Below the pieces are notes generated by a model that was not told the origin of the DNA, did not search any database, and worked only from the letters and a program-made list of their open reading frames with translations. Shown here in pieces: positions 8,342-17,812 of a DNA stretch of 64,000 bases. The stretch is from Pseudomonas tritici (GTDB lineage: Bacteria > Pseudomonadota > Gammaproteobacteria > Pseudomonadales > Pseudomonadaceae), in NCBI RefSeq assembly GCF_014268275.3, contig NZ_CP077084.1:124001-188000 (forward strand). Reading direction: 5' to 3'. Position numbers and translations under genes: made by a program. Position 1 is the stretch's first letter; the number at the start of each line of letters is the position of its first letter.

Positions 8342-11218
8342 TCACTCAGGAAAATCTGCATTTTTCCGTAACAAATCTGCCAACCCTTCGGCCTGCATCG
8401 GCCGGCTGATCAAATAGCCCTGCACTTCGTCACAACGCTCCCCGCGCAGAAAATCCAGCTGCTGTTGATCTTCCACACCTTCGGCCACCACTTTGAGCGC
8501 CAACCCGTGGGCCATCGCAATGATTGCCCGGGTGATGGCCGCGTCTTCACGCCCCTGGCCAAGCCCACGGATAAAGCTCTGGTCGATCTTCACGTAGTCC
8601 ACGGGGATGCGCTTGAGGTAGCTGAGGGACGAATAACCGGTGCCGAAATCATCAATGGCCAACTTCACGCCCAGGTCGCGCAGTTGCTGGAAGGTAGCGA
8701 TGATGTGTTCAACGCTGTCGAGCAACTGGCTTTCGGTCAGCTCCAACTCAAGGTATTGCGGGTCCAGCCCGGTTTCTTCGAGCACCTGCCGCACCAGGCT
8801 GACCACCTTGCCCTGGCGCAACTGATGCACCGACAGGTTCACCGACACGCGGATCGGCGCCAGACCCTGACGCTGCCATTCACAGGCTTGCCAGCAGGCC
8901 TCGCGCAGCACGAATTCACCCAGTGGCACGATCAGGCCGGTTTCTTCGGCCAGGCCGATAAAGTCCCCCGGCGGCACCATGCCCCACTGCGGATGCTCCC
9001 AGCGGATCAACGCTTCGGCAGCATTCAGCTTACCGGTGGCCAGGCACAGTTTCGGTTGGTAGAACACCGTGAGCTGGCGCTCCTCGATGGCCTTGCGCAG
9101 GTGGTTTTCCAGCTGTAAGCGCTCCAGGGTGCTGGCTTGCAGGCTGTCGGTGTAGAACTGGAAATTATTACCGCCCAGATGCTTGGCGTGCTGCATCGCC
9201 ATGTTCGATTGGCTGACCAGCGCGGAAATTTCACGCGCATTGTCCGGCAACAGGCTGACACCCATCGAAGCACTCACTACCAGCTCATGCCCGTCCACCG
9301 TCACCGGCACGCGCAGCTTGGCCAGCAGTCGTGTGGCGACTCGCGCCAGGCTCGACAGGTTGCCATAAGCGTCGAACAACACGGCGAACTCGTCCCCGGA
9401 CAGGCGTGCGATGGTGTCGGCCTCGGGCAAGGCGTTGATCAGGCGGCGCGCCATTTTCTGCAGCAATTGGTCGGCGACTTCATGGCCCAAACTGTCATTG
9501 AGCAGTTTGAAGCGGTCCAGGTTGATATGCAGCAGCGCCAGGCTGCGCCCGCCCTGACGCACGCGCTGATGAGCCTCGCGCAGCCGTTCGCGGAACAGCG
9601 AGCGGTTGGCCAGGCCGGTCAATTCGTCATAGTGGGTGAGGTAGCGCATGCGCTCTTCGGACTCACGCCTGGCCGAGAGATCGGCGAAGAAGCCCACGAT
9701 ATGGCTGACTTTCCCCCGGACATCGCGCACCACGTTCAATTGCAGCCACTGCGGGTACAGCTCGCCGTTCTTGCGCGTTTCCACCAGCTCGCCCTGCCAG
9801 GTGCCGTGGCTGAGCAGCGCCTGGCGGATCACCGGGAAGTGGCGGCGGGCATCGCGGCTGCTGGGCAGCTCCACGACATTGCGACCGATCATGTCGTCGG
9901 TTTCAAAACCGGTCACACGACTGAATGCCTGGTTGACGGCGACCAGCTTGTAGTCTGGGTCAAGAATCACGATCCCTTCGCTGGCCGCCTCGAACACGGT
10001 CGACGCCAAGCGCTGTTGCTCCTCCAGGGCCTTGCCGGCGCTGATATCGCGGCGCGTGCCAAGCATGCGCGTGACCCGCCCGCTGGCCGTGCGCTCCACG
10101 GCACGGCCACGGTCTTCGATCCATACCCAGTGCCCATCGCCGTGGCGCACGCGGTATTCCACCTGGTAGTCCTCGCTGCGGCCCTTAAGGTGTTCCACCA
10201 GGGCGCGCTTGAGCAGCGGCAGGTCTTCGGGATGCAGGCGCGGCTTGAGATGGCCGAGCATCGCCGTGACGTACTCCGGCTCCAGACCGAACAATTCCTT
10301 GAGCTGGGTGTGGTGGACTTCGTCGGTTTGCAGGTTCCAGTCCCACAGGCCAAGTTCACTGGCTTGCAGGGCCATGGCCAGGCGCGCTTCGCTTTTATTC
10401 AGGGCCAGGCTGGCGGCGTCCAGCTCCTGGCTACGTTGCGCCACGCGGTCCTGCAGGCCGATTTGCGCGTCACGCAGCTCCTGCTCGACCTGGCGGCGCT
10501 GTTCGACTTCGCGCACCAAGTCCTGATTGAGTTGTTCGCTGCGCTGCTGCGCCTGTTGCAGGTGCTCGATCAGCGCCTGGTTCTGAAAGCGTCGCAGCAG
10601 CCCGCGCTGGATCAGGCGATTGACCTGCCACGCCACCAGGCTCAAGGACGCCAGCAGGATCAGGCCCAGTACACCCCAACCGCGCTGCCGCGGGTCGCCG
10701 CTCCAGAACAGGTAGATGATCGCCGGCACCAGGCACGGCAAGGCGAATGACAAAAACGCCGGCAGGCTCACGGCATAGGCCACGCTGGCCGACAGCGTCG
10801 CGGCACCGATCAGGCCGAACACCCAGGCCTGCTGCATAAAGCTGTCCGCCGGCACCAGCGCGATGGCGGCGGTGGCCAGGGTCAGGCCGCTGACCGCCGA
10901 ACCGAGCATGAACATGCGCCGCCATACCGGCTGGGCCTGGCGGCTGGGCATGGCTGAATCAAACGCCGCCACCTGGATCACGCGCATGGCCACCAGGGCC
11001 AGCAGCCAGACCAGCCAGATGCTGTCCAACAGGTATTGCTTGGGGTTCCAGAGCAGCCAGGCGCAGACCAGGCCATTGACCAACATCAACAGGGTCGGCA
11101 GCAGCGAGCCCTGATACAGCAGGCGTGTGCGCTCGACCGCCATCTCCGTGGCGTAGTGTTTGCGAAGAACCTGCGCAGGCGCCGCCGAGGGGCCAAACAG
11201 GTCGGTGCTGAGGGTCAT
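8342..11218 (-). CDS. Membrane c-di-GMP enzyme: PAS-PAS-GGDEF-EAL
   Basis: A 958-residue protein. The N-terminal 220 residues hold about six membrane segments. A coiled-coil linker (residues about 220-285) follows, then two PAS/PAC sensor units, a GGDEF domain whose signature reads SGDEF, and a C-terminal EAL domain. The EAL domain keeps the expected catalytic signatures: 'EALIRWEHP', 'ELTES', 'DDFGTGYSSL', 'KIDQSFI', 'AEGVE'. It therefore probably degrades c-di-GMP; cyclase activity is less certain because the first Gly of GGDEF is Ser. The ATG at 11218 is preferred over 11269 because the extra residues look like upstream noise. Position next to uvrD matches other Pseudomonas genomes (PA5442-like). 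Confidence 0.85.
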   Translation of the reverse strand: MTLSTDLFGPSAAPAQVLRKHYATEMAVERTRLLYQGSLLPTLLMLVNGLVCAWLLWNPKQYLLDSIWLVWLLALVAMRVIQVAAFDSAMPSRQAQPVWRRMFMLGSAVSGLTLATAAIALVPADSFMQQAWVFGLIGAATLSASVAYAVSLPAFLSFALPCLVPAIIYLFWSGDPRQRGWGVLGLILLASLSLVAWQVNRLIQRGLLRRFQNQALIEHLQQAQQRSEQLNQDLVREVEQRRQVEQELRDAQIGLQDRVAQRSQELDAASLALNKSEARLAMALQASELGLWDWNLQTDEVHHTQLKELFGLEPEYVTAMLGHLKPRLHPEDLPLLKRALVEHLKGRSEDYQVEYRVRHGDGHWVWIEDRGRAVERTASGRVTRMLGTRRDISAGKALEEQQRLASTVFEAASEGIVILDPDYKLVAVNQAFSRVTGFETDDMIGRNVVELPSSRDARRHFPVIRQALLSHGTWQGELVETRKNGELYPQWLQLNVVRDVRGKVSHIVGFFADLSARRESEERMRYLTHYDELTGLANRSLFRERLREAHQRVRQGGRSLALLHINLDRFKLLNDSLGHEVADQLLQKMARRLINALPEADTIARLSGDEFAVLFDAYGNLSSLARVATRLLAKLRVPVTVDGHELVVSASMGVSLLPDNAREISALVSQSNMAMQHAKHLGGNNFQFYTDSLQASTLERLQLENHLRKAIEERQLTVFYQPKLCLATGKLNAAEALIRWEHPQWGMVPPGDFIGLAEETGLIVPLGEFVLREACWQACEWQRQGLAPIRVSVNLSVHQLRQGKVVSLVRQVLEETGLDPQYLELELTESQLLDSVEHIIATFQQLRDLGVKLAIDDFGTGYSSLSYLKRIPVDYVKIDQSFIRGLGQGREDAAITRAIIAMAHGLALKVVAEGVEDQQQLDFLRGERCDEVQGYLISRPMQAEGLADLLRKNADFPE

Positions 11219-11465
11219 AGGCAGTGTTCTTATAATGGTGAGCCCGAAACGTCGACGGAGCATACACAAGCAAACGCTTGGGCCAAACTGCTCTACGTCA
11301 TAAAAACGGCACGGTCATGCGCCGCAAACTTCGGGGCCAGACGGCTTGAGCGAGGCGCTGCGCGGGCTGTGGCCATTGACCAACCGGTCATCACCCTGAT
11401 TGTTTTCCGTCGACCACCCGGCATTGGTATTTGCCCCACTTCCCCGTGGGCCATAGAATGCGCCG

Positions 11466-13649
11466 ATGCGCGATGATCTCTCTCTTTTGCTTAACTCCCT
11501 CAACGATGCCCAACGCCAGGCCGTAGCAGCCCCCGTTGGCCGTCAGTTGGTCCTGGCCGGTGCTGGCTCCGGTAAAACCCGAGTGCTGGTGCACCGTATC
11601 GCCTGGTTGATCCAGGTCGAGAACGCGTCCCCGCATTCCATCCTGTCGGTGACCTTCACCAACAAGGCCGCTGCCGAGATGCGCCACCGCATCGAGCAGT
11701 TGATGGGCATCAGCCCGGCCGGCATGTGGGTAGGCACCTTCCACGGCCTGGCGCACCGCCTGTTGCGCGCGCACTGGCAGGAAGCGGGCCTGGCCCAGAC
11801 CTTCCAGATCCTCGACAGCGATGACCAGCAACGCTTGGTCAAACGGGTGATTCGCGAACTGGGCCTCGACGAACAGCGTTGGCCGGCGCGCCAGGCGCAA
11901 TGGTTTATCAACGGCCAGAAAGACGAAGGCCTGCGCCCGCAACATATCCAGGCCAGCGGCGACTTGTTCCTGGCCACCATGCGCAGCATTTATGAAGCCT
12001 ACGAGGCCGCCTGCGCGCGCGCCGGGGTCATCGACTTCTCCGAGCTGCTGCTGCGCGCCCTCGACCTGTGGCGCGACAACCCAGGCTTGCTGGCCCATTA
12101 CCAGAAACGCTTCCGACACATTCTGGTGGACGAGTTCCAGGACACCAACGCCGTGCAGTACGCCTGGTTGCGCCTGCTGGCCAAAGGCGGCGACAGCCTG
12201 ATGGTGGTGGGCGACGACGACCAGTCGATCTACGGCTGGCGTGGCGCGAAAATCGAAAACATCTACCAGTACTCCGAAGACTTCCCGGACGCGGTCACTA
12301 TCCGCCTGGAGCAGAACTACCGCTCCACCGCCGGGATTCTCAAGGCCGCCAACGCCCTGATCGCCAACAATACCGGGCGGCTGGGCAAGGAGCTGTGGAC
12401 CGACGGCGGCGAAGGCGAAGCGATCAACCTCTACGCCGCGTTCAACGAGCACGATGAAGCGCGCTATGTGGTGGAAACCATCGAAAGCGCGCTGAAAACT
12501 GGGCTGGCGCGCAGCGACATCGCGATTCTTTACCGTTCCAACGCCCAATCGCGGGTATTGGAAGAAGCCTTGCTGCGCGAGCGCATCCCGTACCGCATCT
12601 ATGGCGGCCAGCGCTTCTTCGAGCGCGCCGAAATCAAGAACGCCATGGCCTACCTGCGTTTGCTGGAAGGCCGTGGCAACGATGCGGCGCTGGAGCGCGT
12701 CATCAATATCCCGGCGCGGGGCATCGGCGAGAAAACCGTCGAGGCGATTCGCGAGCACGCTCGCCATGCAGATGTGTCGATGTGGGAAGCCATGCGCTTG
12801 CTGATCGCCAATAAAGGCCTGACCGGCCGCGCGGCGGGCGCACTGGGCGTGTTCGTCGAGCTGATCGAGAACCTGTCGGCCAAATGCGCGGAAATGCCGC
12901 TGCACCTGATGACTCAGACCGTGATCGAACAGTCCGGCCTGATCGCCTACCACGAAGCGGAAAAAGGCGAGAAAGGCCAGGCCCGGGTAGAAAACCTTGA
13001 GGAACTGGTGAGCGCCGCGCGTGCGTTCGAAAACACCGAGGAAGACGAGGAGCTGACCCCGCTCGCCGCATTCCTCGGGCATGCGTCGCTGGAAGCCGGC
13101 GACACCCAGGCCGATGAGCATGAAGACAGCATCCAGCTGATGACCTTGCACAGCGCCAAGGGCCTGGAATTCCCGTATGTGTTCCTGGTCGGCATGGAAG
13201 AAGGCCTGTTCCCCCACAAGATGAGCCTGGAAGAGCCCGGCCGTCTTGAGGAAGAGCGTCGCCTGGCCTACGTCGGCATCACCCGCGCCATGCAGAACCT
13301 GGTGATGACCTACGCTGAAACCCGACGCCTGTATGGCAGCGAGACCTACAACAAGGTGTCACGCTTCGTACGTGAGGTGCCGAAGGGTCTGATTCAGGAA
13401 GTGCGCCTCTCCAACAGCGTCAGCCGCCCGTTCGGCGGAGGCCAGCAGCAAAGCGCCAGCAGCCTGTTCGCCGGCTCCGAAATTCCGGAAACCCAGTTCA
13501 GCCTTGGCCAGCAGGTCAGGCATTCGGTGTTCGGCGAAGGCGTGATCCTCAACTTCGAAGGCGCGGGTGCCCAGGCGCGGGTGCAGGTGAACTTCGCCGA
13601 AGGCAGCAAGTGGCTGATGATGGGTTACGCGAAGCTCGAAGCCATTTGA
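11466..13649 (+). CDS. uvrD: DNA helicase II, UvrD
   Basis: A 727-residue superfamily 1A 3'-5' helicase, the normal length for UvrD. All motifs are readable: Walker A 'AGAGSGKTRVL', Ia 'TFTNKAAAEM', II 'LVDEFQDTN', III 'GDDDQSIYGWRGA', IV 'LEQNYRST', V 'LHSAKGLEFPYVFLVG', VI 'ERRLAYVGITRA', and the C-terminal Tudor-like 'VFGEGVILNFEGAG'. It unwinds DNA in nucleotide excision and mismatch repair. No LexA box was found by eye in the 250 bases upstream. Confidence 0.96.
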   Translation: MRDDLSLLLNSLNDAQRQAVAAPVGRQLVLAGAGSGKTRVLVHRIAWLIQVENASPHSILSVTFTNKAAAEMRHRIEQLMGISPAGMWVGTFHGLAHRLLRAHWQEAGLAQTFQILDSDDQQRLVKRVIRELGLDEQRWPARQAQWFINGQKDEGLRPQHIQASGDLFLATMRSIYEAYEAACARAGVIDFSELLLRALDLWRDNPGLLAHYQKRFRHILVDEFQDTNAVQYAWLRLLAKGGDSLMVVGDDDQSIYGWRGAKIENIYQYSEDFPDAVTIRLEQNYRSTAGILKAANALIANNTGRLGKELWTDGGEGEAINLYAAFNEHDEARYVVETIESALKTGLARSDIAILYRSNAQSRVLEEALLRERIPYRIYGGQRFFERAEIKNAMAYLRLLEGRGNDAALERVINIPARGIGEKTVEAIREHARHADVSMWEAMRLLIANKGLTGRAAGALGVFVELIENLSAKCAEMPLHLMTQTVIEQSGLIAYHEAEKGEKGQARVENLEELVSAARAFENTEEDEELTPLAAFLGHASLEAGDTQADEHEDSIQLMTLHSAKGLEFPYVFLVGMEEGLFPHKMSLEEPGRLEEERRLAYVGITRAMQNLVMTYAETRRLYGSETYNKVSRFVREVPKGLIQEVRLSNSVSRPFGGGQQQSASSLFAGSEIPETQFSLGQQVRHSVFGEGVILNFEGAGAQARVQVNFAEGSKWLMMGYAKLEAI

Positions 13650-13674
13650 AACATTTGCCTACATGAAGGTGAGT

Positions 13675-13705
13675 GGCCCGCCCTTGTTTTTAACAAGCGC
13701 GGGCC
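13675..13705 (+). terminator. Hairpin after uvrD, possible terminator
   Basis: GGCCCGC pairs with GCGGGCC and CTTGTT with AACAAG around a short T-rich loop, 25 bases past the uvrD stop. There is no clear T-run after the stem, so the terminator call is tentative. Confidence 0.45.
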
Positions 13706-13838
13706 AATATCTGTAATAAGTCCTACAGACTATTCTGAATCAGTCCTACGCAAAAGCCCGAAACATTATGTCGCTAGCCACTGTCACTACACCTGTGCAA
13801 CATGGCGCGCGTGCAATCCACAAATGGGAATTCCCTTT

Positions 13839-14708
13839 ATGAAACGTTTTCTTAGCATCGCCATGGCGTTGTGCATCGGCCTGACGATGAGCATCGACGC
13901 CAACGCCAAGCGCTTCGGTGGCGGCAAAAGTTCGGGTGCAGCACCGACTCACCAGACCAGCCAAATGGCTCCATCCGCCGGTGCCGGCGGTGCTGCGGCT
14001 ACCGCAGGCGCAGCCGGTGCTGCGGGCGCTGCTGCCAAGGCTGGCGGTGCTTCGCGCTGGTTAGGCCCTCTGGCCGGTATCGCCGCCGGTGGCCTGCTCG
14101 CTTCCATGTTCATGGGCGGCGGCTTCGAGGGCATGCAGATCTTCGACATGCTGATCCTGGCCGTCATCGCCTTTGTGATCTTCCGCTTTATCGCCGCCCG
14201 TCGCCGCAAGCAGCAGGAGCACCTGGCTCCAGCCGGCGCGCCGATGCAGCGTGAAGTGTTCAAGCAAAAACCAGCCATGGGTTCGATCTTCGGTGGTTCG
14301 GCAGCACCTGCTGCAGCCCGCCCGGTGATCAACGCACCGGCCTGGTTCAACGAAGAACGTTTCGTCGAAGCGGCCCGCAGCCACTTCCAGTCCCTGCAGC
14401 AGCACTGGGACGCCAACGAAATGGACAAGATCGCCGAGTTCGTCACCCCGCAACTGCTGGAGTTCCTCAAGCGCGAACGTGCCGACCTGGGCGACGCTTT
14501 CCAGTCGACCTACATCGAAGACCTGCGCGTACAGCTGGACGGTGTGGATGATCGCGCCGACAAGACCATCGCCACCCTGACCTTCAGCGGTGTGTCGAAG
14601 ACCTCGCGCTTCGACCAGGGTGAAGTGTTCAGCGAAAGCTGGAACATGGAACGCCCACAAGGCGACAACCAGCCATGGCTGGTCGCCGGTATCCGTCAGA
14701 ACGGCTGA
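13839..14708 (+). CDS. Tim44-like domain exported protein
   Basis: A 289-residue protein. The ATG at 13839 gives a clean signal peptide ('KRFLSIAMALCIGLTMSIDANA'-like, cleaved after Ala-Asn-Ala); the ATG five codons earlier only adds residues before it. Next come a Gly/Ala/Ser-rich low-complexity part, two hydrophobic segments (about residues 75-120, including 'GGLLASMFMGGGF'), a basic stop-transfer, and a C-terminal Tim44-like (NTF2-fold) domain from about residue 165 ('FVEAARSHFQSLQQHWDANEMDKIAEFVTP'). The bacterial role is not established. A strong terminator follows. Confidence 0.82.
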   Translation: MKRFLSIAMALCIGLTMSIDANAKRFGGGKSSGAAPTHQTSQMAPSAGAGGAAATAGAAGAAGAAAKAGGASRWLGPLAGIAAGGLLASMFMGGGFEGMQIFDMLILAVIAFVIFRFIAARRRKQQEHLAPAGAPMQREVFKQKPAMGSIFGGSAAPAAARPVINAPAWFNEERFVEAARSHFQSLQQHWDANEMDKIAEFVTPQLLEFLKRERADLGDAFQSTYIEDLRVQLDGVDDRADKTIATLTFSGVSKTSRFDQGEVFSESWNMERPQGDNQPWLVAGIRQNG

Positions 14709-14735
14709 TCCCTGCACGCTTGAGCACGCAGTCAC

Positions 14736-14765
14736 AAAAAACCCCGGACCTGTCCGGGGTTTTCT
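14736..14765 (+). terminator. Rho-independent terminator of the Tim44-like gene
   Basis: ACCCCGGA and TCCGGGGT form a stem around CCTG, flanked by A-rich sequence before and TTTTC after, a classic bidirectional-looking terminator 28 bases past the stop. Confidence 0.88.
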
Positions 14766-14844
14766 ATTTCACGGTTGCACTTATAGCGAGCTACTGTATA
14801 AAACGCCCCTATAAACCGCGCCATCTAGCAAGAGGATCCCGGCC

Positions 14845-15252
14845 GTGGAAGAAATCATCGAACAATTGCGTGAAGCCAACGAACCGGTCCCGGTTCCCCT
14901 TGAACTGCCTGATGAAGACCAATTGGTGGAAATCGAGGAACAACTGTTCATCGACATCCCGTTTGTCTTCCGTGAATTCCTGCTGACCGTCAGCGACGTG
15001 GTGTACGGCAGCCTGGAGCCGGTGACTGTCACCGACCCACAGTCCCACACCTACCTGCCGGACGTGGCGGCAAACGCCTGGGATGCCGGCGTTGATCGCA
15101 GCATGATCCCGATCTGCCAGGACGGTGACGACTATTACTGCGTCGAGGAAGACGGCACCGTGGTGCTGTGGTCCGGCGAAGAAGAGCTTGTTACCGAAGA
15201 AACCTGGGAATCGGTGTGGCACTGGGCGCGGGACGTCTGGCTGGAAAGCTGA
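14845..15252 (+). CDS. SMI1/KNR4 (SUKH) family protein
   Basis: A 135-residue acidic protein starting with GTG, preceded by AGAGGA at eight bases. The pattern 'DEDQLVEIEEQLFIDIPFVFREFLLTVSD' followed by a strand-rich acidic C-terminus ('CVEEDGTVVLWSG') matches SUKH domains. Members include immunity proteins of toxin systems, but no toxin gene is adjacent and this copy sits among core genes, so a housekeeping role is as likely. Confidence 0.75.
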   Translation: MEEIIEQLREANEPVPVPLELPDEDQLVEIEEQLFIDIPFVFREFLLTVSDVVYGSLEPVTVTDPQSHTYLPDVAANAWDAGVDRSMIPICQDGDDYYCVEEDGTVVLWSGEEELVTEETWESVWHWARDVWLES

Positions 15253-15270
15253 GTCCACACCCAGGCCGGG

Positions 15271-17034
15271 TCAGTGCTCTGGCGTATCTTTGTGATTATC
15301 CAGCGTCTCCAGCAAAGCGACCTGCATCCGCGTATGCACGCGGATGAACCATCGCCAGAGCACGGCCGCCACCGCTGCCGTGACCACGGCGATCAGCACC
15401 AGCAACTTGTTGGTCGGCAGAATACTGGCCGACAAGGCTGCCAATAGCAGGAAAATCACCAGCAGCGAGAGGATTGGGATCAGCTCCGCAATCACCCGCC
15501 GCACGCGCTGAGTATGCCGCCCGGCCATTTCCGGCTTCACGCTCATCTCCGCCAGCAGCATCGACAGCGCCTTGAGCTTGCGGTACGCCGCAATCAGGAA
15601 GGGCAGCGACAGCAACAATGCCCCGCCCCAGATCAACGCCTTCTGCCAGCTTGGATCACTGATCCAACCCTCCAGATACCCGCCGATACGCGCCGCAAAA
15701 AAACTGCCGGTAAAGAAGATCGCGACCACCAGCGCCAGGTTCACCCCCACCTGCAGGATGATCTTGCGGATCATCGACGCCAGCATCGCACCCTCGCCCT
15801 GTGGCTGAATGCTGCGCAGCCATTCGCCATACATGCCGAACACCCGGCTCATGCGCTTGGGCATGACCGCCGCGATCTTCAATGACAGCGGGTCAGCACC
15901 ACGGATCAGGTACGGCGTGAGCAAGGTGGTAATCGCCGAAACTGCCACCGCCACGGGATACAGGAAGTCGCTTGTCACCTGCAACGTCATCCCCAACGCC
16001 GCGATGATGAAGGAAAACTCGCCAATCTGTGACAGCCCCATACCTACGCGCAGTGAGGTACGGCCGTCATTGCCGGCGATAAACGCCCCCAGGCCGCAAG
16101 ACAACATCTTGCCCAGCACCACGGCCACGGTGATCACCGCAATCGGCCAGGCGTATTGCAGCAGGATCTGCGGGTCGATCATCAAGCCGATCGCCACAAA
16201 GAAGATGGCGCTGAACATGTCGCGAACCGGCTCGATCAAGCGCTCGATCTTAATCAACTGCCGGGATTCGGCCATGATCGCGCCGATCAGGAAGGCGCCC
16301 AGCACCATGCTGTATTCCAGCTTGACCACCAGCAAGCAGAACCCGAAACACAGGCCCAGTACGGTGATCAGCAGCATTTCATTGCTGTCGAACTTGGCCA
16401 CGTAGGCCAGTAAACGCGGGACCAGCAAAATGCCGATGACCAACGCAACGATCATGAACAGCGAAAGCTTGCCGACCGTCGAAAACACCTCGCCGGAGCT
16501 GACCGTTCCGCTGACGGCGATGCTCGACAGCAAGGCAATGATGCCGATACCGAGGATGTCTTCCACGATCAGCACGCCAAAAATCAGCTGGGCGAAGCGC
16601 TGGTTTTTCATCTTCAGGTCATTGAGCGCCTTGACGATGATGGTGGTGGAGGAAATCGCCAGGATGGCTCCCAGGAATAACGAATCCATGGTGTTCCAGT
16701 CGAACCACTGGCCGATTTCGTAGCCGATCCAGATCATCAGGATGATCTCCAGGAAGGCCGCGATAAACGCCGTGGCGCCCACCTTGAACAGCTTGCGCAG
16801 GCTGAACTCCAGGCCCAGGCAGAACATCAGGAAGATCACCCCCAGCTCAGCGAGGGTCTTGATGGTGTCTTCGTCGTGGATCAGGCCGAACGGCGGGGTG
16901 TGGGGGCCGATAATGAAGCCGGCGACGATGTAGCCCAGCACCACCGGCTGTTTGAGGCGGTGAAACAGGATGGTGACAACCCCTGCCACCAGCATGATCA
17001 CGGCCAAATCCTGAATAAAGCTGATGGCGTGCAT
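15271..17034 (-). CDS. CPA2-family monovalent cation:proton antiporter
   Basis: A 587-residue inner-membrane protein with about twelve membrane segments in the Na+/H+ exchanger core (residues 1-390: 'LGYIVAGFIIGPHTPP', 'AISSTTIIVKAL', 'GAFLIGAIMAES', 'AIFFVAIGLMID'). This is followed by further membrane segments at the C-terminus instead of the TrkA-N/RCK nucleotide-binding domain that KefB and KefC carry. The start at 17034 has AAGGAG nine bases upstream. It probably exchanges K+ or Na+ for protons; the ion cannot be assigned by reading. Confidence 0.88.
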   Translation of the reverse strand: MHAISFIQDLAVIMLVAGVVTILFHRLKQPVVLGYIVAGFIIGPHTPPFGLIHDEDTIKTLAELGVIFLMFCLGLEFSLRKLFKVGATAFIAAFLEIILMIWIGYEIGQWFDWNTMDSLFLGAILAISSTTIIVKALNDLKMKNQRFAQLIFGVLIVEDILGIGIIALLSSIAVSGTVSSGEVFSTVGKLSLFMIVALVIGILLVPRLLAYVAKFDSNEMLLITVLGLCFGFCLLVVKLEYSMVLGAFLIGAIMAESRQLIKIERLIEPVRDMFSAIFFVAIGLMIDPQILLQYAWPIAVITVAVVLGKMLSCGLGAFIAGNDGRTSLRVGMGLSQIGEFSFIIAALGMTLQVTSDFLYPVAVAVSAITTLLTPYLIRGADPLSLKIAAVMPKRMSRVFGMYGEWLRSIQPQGEGAMLASMIRKIILQVGVNLALVVAIFFTGSFFAARIGGYLEGWISDPSWQKALIWGGALLLSLPFLIAAYRKLKALSMLLAEMSVKPEMAGRHTQRVRRVIAELIPILSLLVIFLLLAALSASILPTNKLLVLIAVVTAAVAAVLWRWFIRVHTRMQVALLETLDNHKDTPEH

Positions 17035-17323
17035 GGCGAGGGGCTCCTTGAGGGTACTGGCGCTTTTCCCACTTCCGCACGCCGTTGAACGGTCGCAGAG
17101 AGCGGAAGGAAAAGTCGGCCTTAATCGTAAGAAATGCCCTGAGATGGACTTTTGAAGGTTAACACCGCGACTTCCGGCAGAAAGCCGGTGCAATATATGG
17201 AAACAGATCGGTAGAAGCGTGACGGCAAGCCGCCCACCGGCGTCCCGTTAGGGATGGCGCTGCAAAGATTCCAGCACCCGCAGAGGTGCCCCCCAACCAA
17301 TGCCTACAACCCGTGAGTGTGCT

Positions 17324-17809
17324 ATGGAACCCGGAAACGCCCAGCTGTCGATGACGGTATTGATGACCCCTGACATGGCCAACTTCTCAGGCAATGTCCA
17401 CGGCGGTACCCTGCTCAAATACCTCGACGAAGTCGCCTACGCCTGTGCGAGCCGTTATGCCGGCCGCTATGTCGTCACGCTGTCGGTAGACCAGGTGATT
17501 TTCCGCGAGCCGATCCATGTCGGTGAACTGGTGACGTTCCTCGCGTCGGTCAACTACACCGGCAACACCTCGATGGAGGTGGGCATCAAGGTGGTAACCG
17601 AGAACATCCGCGAGCGCTCGGTGCGCCATACCAACAGCTGCTTCTTCACCATGGTGGCCGTGGACGACCAGCGCAAACCGGCCGCCGTACCGCCGCTGCA
17701 ACCGCATAACAGCGAAGACAAGCGCCGGTTCGTGCAAGCCCAGCAGCGCCGCCAGATCCGCCAGGAGCTGGAAAAGCGCTACCAGGAAATCAAGGCAGAC
17801 GCGCTGTAG
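17324..17809 (+). CDS. Acyl-CoA thioesterase, hotdog fold
   Basis: A 161-residue hotdog-fold thioesterase of the YciA/cytosolic acyl-CoA hydrolase type. The signature 'NFSGNVHGGTLLKYLDEVAYACASRYAG' includes the catalytic Asp/Glu helix. The ATG at 17324 gives the common family start MEPGN; an upstream ATG at 17300 would add eight residues. It hydrolyses acyl-CoA to free fatty acid and CoA in the cytoplasm. Chain length preference unknown. Confidence 0.87.
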   Translation: MEPGNAQLSMTVLMTPDMANFSGNVHGGTLLKYLDEVAYACASRYAGRYVVTLSVDQVIFREPIHVGELVTFLASVNYTGNTSMEVGIKVVTENIRERSVRHTNSCFFTMVAVDDQRKPAAVPPLQPHNSEDKRRFVQAQQRRQIRQELEKRYQEIKADAL

Positions 17810-17812
17810 GCA

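Noticed and set aside
9137..10750. Plus frame opposite the GGDEF/EAL gene
   Set aside because: Shadow of a gene with intact EAL motifs.
11219..11465. LexA box upstream of uvrD
   Set aside because: No CTGT-N8-ACAG sequence found by eye.
11391..13217. Long minus-strand frame opposite uvrD
   Set aside because: uvrD has all helicase motifs on the plus strand; the minus frame has none and lacks a ribosome-binding site.
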